Below, one piece after another: positions 47,965 to 60,821 of a stretch of DNA of 64,000 nt. Source of the DNA: Lytechinus pictus (taxonomy: Eukaryota; Echinodermata; Echinoidea; Temnopleuroida; Toxopneustidae); contig NC_087245.1 of NCBI RefSeq assembly GCF_037042905.1, positions 6,959,501-7,023,500 on the forward strand, read 5' to 3'. Position numbers and translations under genes: made by a program. The notes under the pieces were generated by a model, which was given only the letters and a program-made list of their open reading frames with translations, had not been told where the DNA came from and did no database searches. Position 1 is the first letter of the stretch; the number at the start of each line of letters is the position of its first letter.

Positions 47965-48640
47965 TTTAGATTTTTTAGATTAGATTAAATTTATTTATTT
48001 CCGTTCAACAAAATAAACAAATATAATCGAAGTAATATCACATATTCAAAACAATATAGACAGTTCAATGACATTTTATAACTAATATAGAAGATAAATT
48101 AAGTGAACTTGCCAAGAAAGTGACTTGCCAAGAAAAACAATGCTTGTATATTAAAGGCATCTTCTTCCTGTAAAGTACAGACTGCCGTTGGCATATTATC
48201 GTACTTGTGCTTGTCAAGTGCCCAGATGAATAGTGCGAGTAAAAATCTCTACAAAACTATGTGCGGCTAAAAACAGAAGAGGCCTTAACGAAGCCTCCTT
48301 TGCTGCACCTCCTGCTTGAAAGATGCGAGGGAGGTGCTGTGAACTATCTTTGCTGGGAGTGAGTTCCATATTCTGATAGCATCAGGAAAGAATGTCTTTT
48401 GATATATTTGTGTTCTGGCATATGGAATTTGGAACTTATCAGGATTTCCACGTGTACATGGTCCAGTTGATGGAATGAAGTGGTCATCCGGGATGTCAAT
48501 AAGCTTGTTGATGATGCAGTAGACCATGCTAGCTCGCTGTTGTGCCCTTCTTTCCTGAAGAGTAGCCCACTGGAGTTGCTTTAGCATATAAAGCAATATA
48601 TGGCATGTCCCTAAACTTAGTTTCAGACCCTGAAAAAAAA
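47965..48640 (-). pseudogene. 5'-truncated LINE, C-terminal fragment
   Basis: Minus-strand frame of 103 aa (48285-48596) with LQWATLQERRAQQRASMVY, then STGPCTRGNPDKFQIPYART and FFPDAIRIWNSLPAKIV, the standard C-terminus of Jockey/CR1-type RT proteins. The 3' UTR ends near 47970 with AATAAATAAATTTAATCTAATC. It sits in the intron between exons 2 and 3 of the unknown gene. Confidence 0.75.
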
Positions 48641-48880
48641 ATAACTTCAGTCCCGAGAGTAAAGAATGAAAGAATAAAGTGGAGTCGTTTTGCTATTTAA
48701 AAGATAGATATAAATATTATCAATTGAATTATTCACATATTGCAGTTGACAAAATGCTTGTGGATTTCAAAATGTGTAAAATACGTAACATATTGTACAC
48801 TGTATATATTGATCTTGGTTTATAATACAATTAAAACGACTAAACCTACATTCATGAATCTTCTTATAAAATATTGCCAG

Positions 48881-48952
48881 GATCGAATGATGAAGAAGTT
48901 AAAGAAAACAGGGGAAAGCATCTCCTTCCTCTCGAACTTGCCGAAATTGAAT
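48881..48952 (+). CDS. Unknown gene, possible alternative terminal exon
   Basis: After ATATTGCCAG, a frame compatible with the exon-2 donor reads GSNDEEVKENRGKHLLPLE and ends LAEIE-stop. CCTAAATAAACAG near 49021-49033 provides a polyadenylation-type signal shortly downstream. Use of this exon would give a protein of about 345 aa in place of 515 aa. This is inference from splice phase and composition. Confidence 0.3.
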
Positions 48953-49049
48953 GATGTTTATGTCAGTTGGTGGAATCCATTAATTCAAATTGAATGGATT
49001 ATCCGGGCTAAAATAATAATACCTAAATAAACAGAGTAAAATTCACTGA

Positions 49050-50900
49050 GCAAATTTCTGAATCTAATCAAAATATGATAACAAATAACGAAGGTATTGC
49101 ATTTAGGAATTTAGAAATTATTTTGTGAAAACAATATCATGCACGCCGCCATGAATATTAAATAGATATGCTGCTGATGTCATTTTCTCAATTTCCTATT
49201 TGTTATCTTATTACATGAAATATGTTCATGAATGTGTGTATGATATGCCTCCCTTGTAGCATAAGTTGCAGCAATCGTTTTTACACATTAAATCAGTTTT
49301 CATCCCATTTTTTCATTCTTAGAGGATTGAATTTGAATGAATATAATTATATGTAAAAAAAATATGTGGGAGATATGACATCATCAGCTTGCTCATTGCA
49401 TATTCTTGAAGACATGCATAGAACACGTAGAACTGTTTCACCGAAATAATGCAAAACTTTGAAATGTCATCACTTTAATATTCTTTGTTCGATTTTGATG
49501 ATTTTTTTGTCTGATATTACTTTATCTGATTAAATCAATTCAATTCATTTCAAATAAACATTTATTTTCTTCCATTTCATTACATTTTTCGTTAACATTA
49601 ATTCATACAAAAAGCAATATTATGAAGAATATAAATGTGTACATGTTGGGTTTAAAGAAGAAGGCATATAACCTAAAAGCTGAGGCTTGTGGCGGATTAT
49701 TTCTTTGCGATCCTATTTATATTCAGCATTTAAGAAATTGAGTTTGAAATCGTAAAACTAAAACCCTTGGATAACGGTTCGGGATAAGTTGCGTGAATAT
49801 ATGAGTATTTTATTATATACCGAAATTGACTACCATTTTGCCAAAATCGTCCGGGAAAACCAACAGTATATAAATTAAAAGTAATTGAAATACAATCGTA
49901 ATCATAATCATCATCATTTCCAATATCAATACCATCGTTGTCGTCATCATCATCGTCCATGGATGTCGATCGGTGTTAATGGTTGGGAGATGAATGACAC
50001 AATTTTGTTCTCTGTGAGGGATTCGCTTTCTTTTTTATGGAGGGGCCAGTTGCTATAAAGAGTTTACAATTTTAAGGGGCAGACGTGGCGTAAATGGCCA
50101 AATTTATAAAACCGAGCAAAGATTTTGACCTTTTTGATATAGACATTTAATTTTGGGATACATTTTAAAATTATATTCTTAAAGATATATCATATTTCAT
50201 CATGTTTATTTCCCTTTACATTCTTTGTCGTGATCGTTTTTTTACTTTGCGGGGGGGGGGGGGGGTCCAATGCCCTACGCCCCACATATATGCGCGGCTT
50301 AATTTTTAAGAATATGTTAGATTTATTTCTTCAAGATCAGGTACCACGTACATGTACTTGATCAATATCGCGAGCGAAAAGCGCGATCGAGCTGATTTGT
50401 TTTTTCATCTTGACTTGAAAATGAAATAATTCGGATGACTTTTGTCATTTTTCAGTGTTATTTTCCCTTTATACACTCGTAAATTTCAATTCTCATTTCT
50501 TTTGCATGTTTTTGTGTGAAACATTAACATGAATATGTTAATGTATTTTATTCTGGAATTTGTTGTTTCTTACAATATCTGGAATGAATTGTTTCATTCA
50601 ATAATGATAAATAAAATAAAATTGCGGAGGAAAATGATGGTCATTATGCGTATATACAATACGACAATCAGTATTGTGATCATCATTACGATCATACTTG
50701 TCAATAATATCATGATATTCGACCGAAAATTATTGCTGGATGATAACACAGGCCGCCCCCCACTTGGATATATTCCCCATCGCCACCGCCATTCCTCCCG
50801 TGATCGACACACATTTCATCGTCACCCTACTCCTCCTCCTCACCATCAATAATAACAGGAAGAAAATGACCCCTAGCTATTTCTTTTTCAGTTCTTTCTT
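49050..50900. other. Intron of the unknown gene, no feature assigned
   Basis: AT-rich. Contains a short CAT/ATC-rich patch (about 49900-49960), a 15-G run at 50251-50265 and a CT/CCT-rich region leading into the exon-3 acceptor. No further exon recognised. Confidence 0.4.
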
Positions 50901-50951
50901 GTTATTTCTATTATTTTTCCTTTATTTATTTTTTTTGTTTCTCATTGACAG

Positions 50952-51535
50952 GAAAACTCTCAATCACTGTGAATATGGACCCCTTGATTTCTTCATCGAT
51001 TGAAAGTTCAGAGCAAGCTGAAATTCAAGAAAACGAAGCTCATAAAAGAGGTGATGATATCATCTCCCTCCATGGAAACGTTGGTAGTTCTGAGAGCCTT
51101 CTCAATTATGACAATAGCATGAATAAAGCCAACATGCTTCCTCTTGTTAACCTTCCCGTATATGAGCGAAAGAAGCCCATATTTCTCGGAAAACCTAAAT
51201 GCGTCGGCAGTATGAGCGAAACTTCAGCAGACGACGTCAATATCGATAGATCCGAAGACAATCAAGATCAGGATCAAATAAGAATAGTTGAGCAAACCGT
51301 ATTGACGAAAGAATCAACAATGGTAGATCCATTTGAAAGACTATTAAAAGGTCTTCGAGAACCAAGGTTTCGTCGACTTGTTGCTCGTGATGATGGGGCG
51401 GACGACGTTGCCAACGTCGGTGATGTCGACAACAATGACAACGATATTAACTGCTTCGAAAAGGACCTTGACTTAGCCATCGAAAAGTTAGAACAATTGA
51501 GAAGTAATTTTGTCAACGCGGCAGGATTGAAATGA
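50952..51535 (+). CDS. Unknown gene, exon 3 (terminal)
   Basis: A strong polypyrimidine tract and TTGACAG acceptor, then 584 nt to TGA. With exons 1 and 2 the CDS is 1548 nt, 515 aa, exactly in frame. Content: KLSITVNMDPLISSSIESSE, LPVYERKKPIFLGKPKCVG, an acidic stretch (DRSEDNQDQDQ), FERLLKGLREPRFRRLV, then Asp/Asn-rich DVDNNDNDI and a charged C-terminal helix EKDLDLAIEKLEQLRSNF. No known domain was recognised. A candidate polyadenylation signal GAATAAAGG lies near 51838. Confidence 0.6.
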
Positions 51536-53700
51536 TAAACTTTCATTATCTCCAATATACCCATGCAGGTCTACTTGATGCATGTAAAATATAGTGTGCT
51601 CAGATATTTTTTTTTTTTAGATCATCTGTGATATGATTATTTTTTCATAATTTCAGCAGATTTTCATCGCTTGCTAGGTGCCATATCTTTATATCATTTT
51701 ATCATATTTCCCTTTCGCTCTCTCTCACTTTCTCTCTTTCTATTTTCCTCTCCATCATTCTCTCTCTTTTTTCCATCCCCTCATCTGTCCATCTTTCCAT
51801 CTTCTACTCCTGACAGAGAGGGCTTTTTATTAAAAATGAATAAAGGAAGGGACTCCTGTAAAAGTCTAATTAGCTTAATCTACTTATCACTATTGTTTAT
51901 AATTATCAAGTATTTTGCTTGGATTTGTATTTTATCATAAACAGTATCTGTTGTTATATGTTCTGGACCCAAGGAAAGAACAGCGTTGTTGTTCATTAAC
52001 AAAGCTGAGTGCCGCCATTTTACTATATTTTTTAAATGTTATCATGTATATCTATTTACCCTGTATTTTTAGCATGGTAATGTGGAAAATAAATACCAGT
52101 ATCAACCAATCATGTTTTCAGATCCAATTATTCATAAATCCCCATTTATTCGTATCACTTTCAACTTTTCATCAACTCGCATATCATACCAAAACAACAA
52201 TATCTGGGCGACAATTGTGTGATCGTGATACCGTTTCGCTTGCACGAACGAATGATTGCATTTAAAATTGGAGGCACATTTTGACACCGCTATTGACATA
52301 GGTGTCCGTTGCTAATGACTTAAAAGATGAGATACATCTCCAGTAGTTTGGTCTCAGGTAAACACGGGTTTATCTTCTCCTAATGAAGTGTATTATTTAC
52401 CTGCATCTATACCATTTGGCTTGTTTGCCAAGCAAACACCGAATAGTCTACAAGCATCAGGCGTTACATAGCTTAACTTGATTGACCACTTTTACAAGAT
52501 ACCAATAATTGCTCATGTACAGTTGGCTGTAAAGACAAAGAACATGTCAATCATTAAAGGAATCAGAATCTAATGAATTGATTAAGTAGCGTGAATTGTT
52601 TACAACAAATTGTTCTGCTAGGAATGTCTCATTAACCAAACTGTGTATGGGGTTTGTACTTGAAAAGGGTCATGAGGTAACAAACGCATCGTCAATGATG
52701 TTATCGATCTATAGCGATCGAATATCACACGGTCAATACTGAACATAAAGGACGAACATGCAACATTATTACTGTTTATTATTCGAAGTGGACATCAGAC
52801 TTTCATTACATTAATTCAACACTCAATCTTGATTTAATGAATTAATTTGTTTCGACTTGAGTTTCGATCAGACGAACGGGTCTGCGTGGTGCAGCCTATG
52901 TACAGGTAATATACACTAACTTGACGACTCTGGCAGGGTGTGATTTGGATGGACAATGACCATAAAAACAGCCGCAAAGAAGTGCCTACTTAGGAAGCAA
53001 CCACTAATGAATTGCATCACATGCGGGCGCCATAATTGTATAGTAAATCAATTGCTTCAAACTGCTGTCTCTCCTCGTACAAGCTTCTTCTTCCAGGTCG
53101 GGAAAGCTCATAACCAGCGAATTATATTTTTATTACCATTAAACATCATCGTGAACAGATGCATTTTTATTTTGACGAAAGCTTCTATCTTACGATGAGC
53201 AGATGAATGAAACATAGCCGAGGAATTTCTTTCGACAAGGATAGGGGCAAGGATAATCGACAAAGTAAGCACTTGTGAGGTAATGAATTTTCGGTATTTT
53301 TTTAAATTATATAATTTTAAGGATTTTTTTCACTCTATTTTTCTACTCTACTCTTTTCGTTAAACGTCTATAGTTAGATCCATACTTACTCTGCCATTTT
53401 GGAGGTGCCTATCTATTTCGAAACTAATTAATAGTGATTTGTGGTAGATCTATAGTTCTTGAGCTCCATTTGTGTTTAGTATATCTGAAATATAGTGTCT
53501 TTCGTATAGGAAGTGATACTGCATGAATTTGTCCACCAATGAAAAATAATACACAGCTAAGAAGTGTTTTACTTAATACTTTTTAAATGCAGTGAAAATC
53601 GATTAAACGTCCATGACATAGCCGTAACTACTAGTAGACGAAAAGAGAAGACCCCTAACGTTCGAAAACCTTGGGATTTACCTGCAGTACATACAATTAT
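51536..53700. other. 3' flank and intergenic DNA
   Basis: Includes a CT-rich tract (51700-51800) and the probable polyadenylation region of the unknown gene. Beyond about 51900 no exon, RNA gene or transposon end is supported. Confidence 0.4.
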
Positions 53701-53710
53701 ATTAGTCGAT

Positions 53711-54145
53711 TCATTTATGTCTTTTATTTCTAAATCTTTTGATGTATATAAAGTAGTCAGCGTTTCCAAAAAAAATAGCGTATTTTGTATCATTAATAAT
53801 ACAATGGCTACTGACTAACTTAGGCATGTCTATACGCCTGAGGGGTTCTATATAATTTCGGACACAACTTTGAAAATGGGTAATTAGTTTTGATAATGGA
53901 CTTTTCAGTAGACGCACAATAGCAGATAATATGGCATGACGAGTTGGACATTCAATAATTTCCACTATCAATAAAATGCTGAAATCACCAACGTTGACCA
54001 CGAAGTACGAATCTCTATTTCGATTCAAGAGCTTTCCATTATTTTCAAACAATTTAGCAAACGTATAAGGGCCCATTATTGGTCTATAGTTTTTTTGACC
54101 AAATTGGTCAGAATTTCGACGAATATTTGGCATGTTTGGTCGCAA
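53711..54145 (-). CDS. Unassigned 144-aa open frame
   Basis: Minus-strand frame starting MRPNMPNIRRNSDQFGQKNY. It is the longest frame in an otherwise empty stretch. No domain or splice context recognised, and composition is ordinary for AT-rich DNA. It may be chance or a decayed exon. Confidence 0.15.
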   Translation of the reverse strand: MRPNMPNIRRNSDQFGQKNYRPIMGPYTFAKLFENNGKLLNRNRDSYFVVNVGDFSILLIVEIIECPTRHAILSAIVRLLKSPLSKLITHFQSCVRNYIEPLRRIDMPKLVSSHCIINDTKYAIFFGNADYFIYIKRFRNKRHK

Positions 54146-54149
54146 TATC

Positions 54150-56830
54150 TGCCCGACTCTTGATGCTTAATATATTTTATGTTTAATAGAATCCAAAATA
54201 GTTAAAATGTCACTTTTGCAGTAATATGTGTTTATTGTTATTCATCTGTCATTTATACGTAGTCATTTTTAGTGTATTGAATTGAACTTATTGGAACCTC
54301 ATTGTCATCTGCCAATAATGTGTTCATGTGTTTGCAAACTTTTCAAGAACAACATAGTAGGATTACTGATCCATGAATGAAAATTTTTTTTTATAAAAAA
54401 CCTTAATAATCCCAGACTCCACAAATGTAGGCCTGTATACACCTACCTGTATAAGGAAAGCGATTTTACAACAGAAAATCTCATAACCATGTTATAAATG
54501 TGACCTTATTTTGACTTTCGTGCCGTAAAAAAAAACGAATAGTGTAAAATCTAAAGAGAAATTTGTTTTTTTACTGTCAATCTAAATACATAAGATTTTG
54601 TAAAAACCTGTTCATTTTTTATTGCAAGACATACCTTCTAGTAAACCAAGAATTGAATTAAATTGAAATTGTTTTCGAATAAAAAAATATATATTAGTAA
54701 ATTATGGATACCAAGGAGTCACTCTGCTAAACCTTTTGAATTCAATTCAATTCAAATTTATTTCCAAAATTAAAAATATACATATATATATATATACGCA
54801 AATCATTGACATTACATATATATTACATGTGGAGGGTTCAAAGAAAGCACAACTGCTTGTATAAATTGGCCCCATAGTAATTACAATAAATCATATTAAT
54901 ACATGTAAAATGAACAATAACAATTTTCTAAACTAAATCAAAATGAAGCGATTCTGGCTAGTTTTTAATTTAGTTTATCACTCGAATTCAGAATTGAATC
55001 CCTATGATCATGGTAACTATGGTTTCTAAGAGTTCGTGACGTCGTCCACAAGCGAGGGGATTCTCTCAAACCAACTTCATTATTCCTCTTCTGTGCAATA
55101 ATGTGTCATCGCTTCTTCCTTTTAAATCTAAACCAAATACAACAGAGAATCAGATGAAACGCTTGTCAGGATTCTGGCAAACATAAAAGTGTCGTTCCTA
55201 TAATCCATTTTCCATGATCATGATGAATAACGGAGTTTGCATGGACCCTCGATGAATGAATCCTTTCTGTACTATAGTTGTTGAATCATCATTGATAAAA
55301 ACAAGATGGAATTATCCTTGTAGAAAAAAGTACAATATGTCTTAAAAATAAGTAACAATCTTATGCATATAGTTTATCTTAATATTTAATATGTTATATA
55401 CTTCGGTATTCTTCGTATTGATTAGAGGAAGTGACTATTACCCGAAACATTGTCATGATCAACATGTGCATGATTTGATGAAATTGAAAAAGTAGTTTTC
55501 ATATAACGCTATCATTTTTATCTAATGTTGATTTTTGTAATGACATAATTAAACTTACTGCCGTTCCATCAACTCACGGTTTAATAGTGAATGCCCCGAA
55601 TAAATGATGTTTGTTCTGTTATCAATTGCTTTTATTGGACAAGCACAAGACGCATGGGTGACAAATCATTTTCATTGGACAGGAGCAAGTTTCATAAATG
55701 ACTTTTTGTAACTTGGGATTGTGGTTATAACAGGGTACAGCAGCCAATCAGAATCAAGGTTCCAAAATTCAGAGTTATCAGTCATTTTTTTTTAAACGGG
55801 GCTTAGATCTATTTGTCATACTTTGAGATTGTATCAATAGACATGTCAAATCTATTTTATTTAACCTGACAAGTGTTCGTCAAAGCAACTTCGTGGCTCT
55901 ACCAAACCAGTACAGTAATTTCTGGTCACAAACCTTTGTTTGACCTGACAAATGAAAGAGTGAAGTCGCAATCGAATGAGCAAAATTTACTAACACTGCT
56001 GGTTTTTCAGGTTACAAACATATTAAACTGGTCAAATATTAGAAAGCAAATTGATTACCTGTTATAAAAGATAGGCCACCAAAAGGGTAATTAACTTCCA
56101 CAGATTTGCGCCTGGCTGACCAATTAGATGTCAAGTTCTTAATAGATTTAAGATAAGTGTTTATGAATATTCCTGTGTATAGTCTTCGATTAAATGCACT
56201 GTTCTGACGCTGGGAAGAAAAGTTTGTATGTAGGAAAAAAATCGTGTCTCGGGTATGCACAATTTTTATCTAATAGGCATTGGTGTTCATTTTTATTTTT
56301 ATTTTGGATTATTAAAAAAAGGAAAGAAAGAAAAATGGTAAAACATATAATTCAAGGTCTGTTAAACCCAAAGTGAAAAAACACTGCCTCTGTGAAGATT
56401 TAATGGTGGTCAATAAGAATTGCTTCTCTTGCAGAGATTTATTTTTCTTTATTTTTAACGCTATGCAAAGTACACACTAATCTTGCTAATGGTGAATTGG
56501 AATTTAATTGGACCTTTTGGTACAACATATCAGTTGGTAATTTTAGTTGGGTGTCCCTCGTCATCTTTGTCTGAGCTAACATTTTCCCTGAACATCGAAT
56601 TAAGTATAATCACCCCAATGGAAGTCTTCGTAGGTTCAAACGCTGACATTGTAATAACTCCTAAGTGCACATTGATGTTGGTAAATTTGTAATCATTCTT
56701 AATTAGTTTTATTTGTCTCCTTATTTTCTCCTTACAATTGAGACGGGAAAACAGCTAAATAGACGAATCGCTATATATAGGTCTGTACATGACGATATAC
56801 CAAATACCTATGAAGTGGTAAGTATAAATG
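54150..56830. other. Mostly empty DNA with a LINE tail
   Basis: 54735-54990 on the minus strand ends TTTGGAAATAAATTTGAATTGAATTGAATT, a LINE 3' UTR with TTGAA-repeat tail. Near 55700-55800 is a core related to the GGGCCC-ended MITE (CAGCCAATCAGAATCAAGG). No gene recognised. Confidence 0.4.
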
Positions 56831-56832
56831 AT

Positions 56833-57429
56833 TTTAAAGTTCAAGTCCACCCCAGGTAAATGCTGACTTGAATAAATAGAGAAAAATCAAAATAGCATAG
56901 TGCTGAAAATTTCATCAAAATCGGATGTAAAGAGAAAGTTATGACATTTTAAAGTTTCGCTTATTTTTCACAAAAGAGTGATATGCACAACTAGGTGAGT
57001 CAGTCGATGATGTCCATCACTCACTATTTCTTTTGTTTTTTATTGTTTGAATTATACAATATTGCATTTTTTTATAGATTTGACAATAAGGACCAACTTG
57101 ACTGAACCATACAGTATTAAGCAATGCTAATTCCACATGTTCTGGAAGGAATTAATCGTTGTACTTGACAATGAGGAGAAAATTAGAATATTTCATATTT
57201 CATATAATAAAATACGAAAGAAATAGTGAGTGGGTGACGTCATAGTCTCCTCATTTGCATACCAGCCAGGATGTGCATATAACTGTTTTGAGAAATTAAG
57301 CGAAACTTTAAAATGTCATAATTTTCTTATTTTACATCCGATTTTGATGAAATTTTCAGTGTTATGCTTGTTGTATTTTTCTCTTTTTATTCAAATCCAC
57401 TTTTTGTTGGGGTGGACTTGTCCTTTAAA
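56833..57429. mobile_element. Intact foldback MITE, family A (597 bp)
   Basis: Ends TTTAAAGTTCAAGTCCACCCC and GGGGTGGACTTGTCCTTTAAA are inverted with two mismatches, with TTAA at each edge. Arms continue to pair deeply (AAAATCGGATGTA with TACATCCGATTTT; AAGTTATGACATTTTAAAG with CTTTAAAATGTCATAATTTT; GACGTCAT with GATGTCC). The centre carries ATAGATTTGACAATAAGGAC. It preserves the empty site for the LINE insertion at 4336-5995. Confidence 0.75.
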
Positions 57430-58899
57430 TAATACGTCCTTTCGGCAGGACGATAAGTAGGAAATGTGCCATGGGCAAGGTACATCCACCATTCACCTTC
57501 ATCACGTGATCAAACATAGAAATAAAGGAGGATAAAATGGGTGAGAGGAAGATAAGAAAAGATGACTGACTATTAAGTTGTTCATTGAAACATGAACCTA
57601 TTACCTATTGTAATAGGTCCATGATTGAAACAACATAATAACATCACATTTTTAAATGTGAACCCCCTCCCCCCCCAAAAAAAATCATCATCATAATATT
57701 GTAAAAACGGGTTCATATCAATTGTGGATTTTTTCAAGAGTATATATGTTACACTCTGAGTTTAGAATAAGACATCAGTGATCAGATTGTTGGAAGTTAG
57801 TCTTTCTTATCACCTCAAGATTTCTTGCCCTGTTATTTCGATAAAGCATATATCATGACAGGTTGACCAAGCAATATACCGTATGCATGGTATTAGTCCG
57901 GGGGCTGGGAGAGTTTATTCAGCTGATCGGGTACAAAAGGTTTGATGGTCCCAAGATGTTGGCATGATATCAGTGGTCAAGAAAATGTGTTGCTGCCGGG
58001 TCAAATCCTGTACGGAGGGCCCACAGGGCCCCATTTTTGTCGGCCATCTTGAATTTTTCATGAAAATCAATTATTTTCATATTTTTGCACAAACAATGGA
58101 AAAATATTAAATAAATACGCATTTCACATTGATTCAGACAGTAGAAATCGATTGCAAGTGTTTTCAGGACAGTCCGGTTAATATTTTTTGAAAAATATAA
58201 GAATTTATGCCAAAATTTTCATGTTTTTAGGCAAAAATTTGCATGTGCATTGATATCTTTCTGTTTTCTCATTAATATCAGCAATCAATGCAAAATATCA
58301 GCATTCAACACGAAAGAGAATATATTAACGAGAACATTGATATGCTTCATGACAGTATTAATGTCTTAACTTGCTTAGATATAGAGAAAATACCTCCATA
58401 TGCATTCCCCGATATTGCGATAAAATGACACCAAAAACCAACCTCCGTCACTAGTCACACCAGTAATACCGATTTCAATGCGCTCGCTAGCTTGCCTTTC
58501 AAAAGAGTACAATAGACTCAATCGGTCTTGCCTCGCCTTTGTTGGTGTGACTAGCACGCATTAATGCATGTAATGAGCGTCGCGATAGAAAAGTGTATAT
58601 TCCATTATGGCTATGAGGGCAAAATGCGGGTTTTTTCACATTTAAGCAACTTTTATGTTAATGAAACCTTTTGGAAAAGTTAGAGGAGGGATTGCTCTGC
58701 ATGTCGCAAGCAATTTCATTCGGACACCTCAAAACATAGTCCCGCAAGAGCCTGTCGAAGGTACCCCACCCTTATCCGAAGCTTGACTACTAAAATATCT
58801 TGCCTTTTGGAGCCCTCATTGTGGCAAAATGATGCTTCGGTTAGGTAAAAAACAACTTTTATTTTCTTGAAATCACTTGGAGACGAAAGAGTAGGCTTT

Positions 58900-60366
58900 T
58901 CTCTATCAGCTACATTTAAAGAAGTGAGGGCACAACAAAGCCTACCCTCTCAGGGGGCTGCCCCAAGTCACCCATCCCCTTTTTTGTATTTTGCCCATTT
59001 CTTGGAAAATTCGTCATTTTGGAGCCACATTGATAGAAAAGTGTTTCGACTATGTAATGAAACCACTTTTATTGTTTTAAACCACTTGAAGACAAAAGAG
59101 TAGACATTCTTCTATCTGTTACATATAAAGAATTACTGAAAAATGGAAGCCACCTCCGTCAGTAGGATGCCGAAAACACTATCCCCTTTTTCCGTATTTT
59201 GCAAATTTATGGAAAAATCTGCAAATTTGGAGCCCCCACTGAGGTTAAAGGGTGTTTCTGCTAAAAGGCAATCCATTTTGTTGTCTTAAAACCACATGGA
59301 GACAAAAGAGTTGCCTTTCTTCTATCAGTTACATAATAAGAGGTGCTAGTACAGCAAAGCCTACCCCCGTCAGGGGCTCCTGAAATTACCCAACCCTTTT
59401 CTGTACATGTATTTTACCTTTTTTATTAGAAAATCTTCAAATTTGGAGCCCATATTGAGGCAAAAAGATGTTTCTTCTATGTATATCAAACCACTTTCAT
59501 TGTCTTAAACCACTTGGAGACAAAAGAATAGCATTTATTATAGCATCAGTTGCATATAACGAAGTGCTGGTAAAGCAAAGCCTACCCCCGTCAAGGGCTC
59601 CAGAAATCACCCACCCTTTTCCGCATTTTACCTTTTTATTAGAAAATCTGAGAATTTGGAGCCCACATTGGGGCAAAAAGATCTTCCTCCTATCTTGCAA
59701 ACAACTTTCATTGTCTTAAAACCACTTGGATAAGAAAAATTGATATTTTTCTATCTGCTACATATAACGAAGTGCTGGCACATAGAAGCCTACCCCCTCA
59801 GGGGGCTCCTGAAGTCACCCGGCCCCTTCCCGTATTCTGCCAATTTATGGGAAAAATCTGCCAATTTGGAGCCCACATTGAGGCACAAAGATGTTTCTCC
59901 TAAACACCAAAACACTTTCATCGTCTTAAAACTACTTGGATGCAAAAAGTAGTATTTTCTCTATCTGCTACATTATAACGAAGTGCTGCCACATCGAAGC
60001 CTACCCCCTCAGGGGGCAGCTGAAGTCACCCAACCCCTATTTTTCTAGGAAAATTCGCCATTTTGGAGCCCCAAATGAGACTAACGGCGTTTCCGCTTTG
60101 CAGAAAGTAACTTATTGTTTTGTAACTCGTGGGAGAGAAAAGGTAGGATTTTCTCCATCAGCTTCATTTGAAGACGTGCTCGCACAAAGAAGCCTACCCC
60201 CAACAGAGGCTTTGACCCCTTGTTCAGGTAAATTAGCATTCCTGCTATATAAGGAAGCGAATTTATTTTTTTGTTGAAGCAACTTAAAGATGAAAGAATA
60301 TGCTTTCTTCTACATGCAAAAAAGCTACATGCAAAAAACGTGCTGGCGCATCGAAGCTACTCAATT
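58900..60366 (+). repeat. Inner tandem repeats, left arm
   Basis: About eight or nine units, marked by GCCTACCC with a following CAGGGG, at about 58939, 59150, 59358, 59580, 59788, 59998, 60192 and 60352. Each unit also has TTTGGAGCCC, GGCAAAAAGATGTTTC and ACCACTTGGAGACAAAAGAG in the same order. Period is 165-220 bp. The open frames through them are not conserved in phase. Confidence 0.75.
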
Positions 60367-60821
60367 CCAGGGCTGCTGAAGTCACCCCCACATTTTTGCC
60401 TATTTTCCCTCTTTATTGGAAAATTCGCAATGTTTAGCCCCATCGATGCAAAAATGTATTTCTGCTATTAAGTAAAACCACTTCTATTTTTTTCAACTCC
60501 CCTGGGCTTGGGGATGAAAGAGTAGGCCTTTTAAATAAAGAAGTGCTGCATGGCACATCGACGCCTACCCTCTTCAGGGGCTGCCGAATACTAAGTCACC
60601 CGATCCTGTTTGTTCATTTAGTCTAATTATTAGCAAATTCGTTGTTTTGGAGTCGCCATTGAGGCAAAGGGCGTTTCTGATACAATAGTAAAGTCACTTT
60701 ATTTTTTCAAACCACCTGGAAATTAAAAAGATTTTTTTTTTAATATCAGCTTCATATAAAAAGATGTTCGACGCCTACCCTCTTGTAGGCGTCGATGTGC
60801 CAACATATTTTTATTGAGTAT
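60366..60821. other. Central spacer of the foldback element
   Basis: Holds two further tandem units without an exact counterpart in the opposite arm, and a short palindrome CGACGCCTAC / GTAGGCGTCG around 60769-60796. No frame of interest. Confidence 0.55.
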
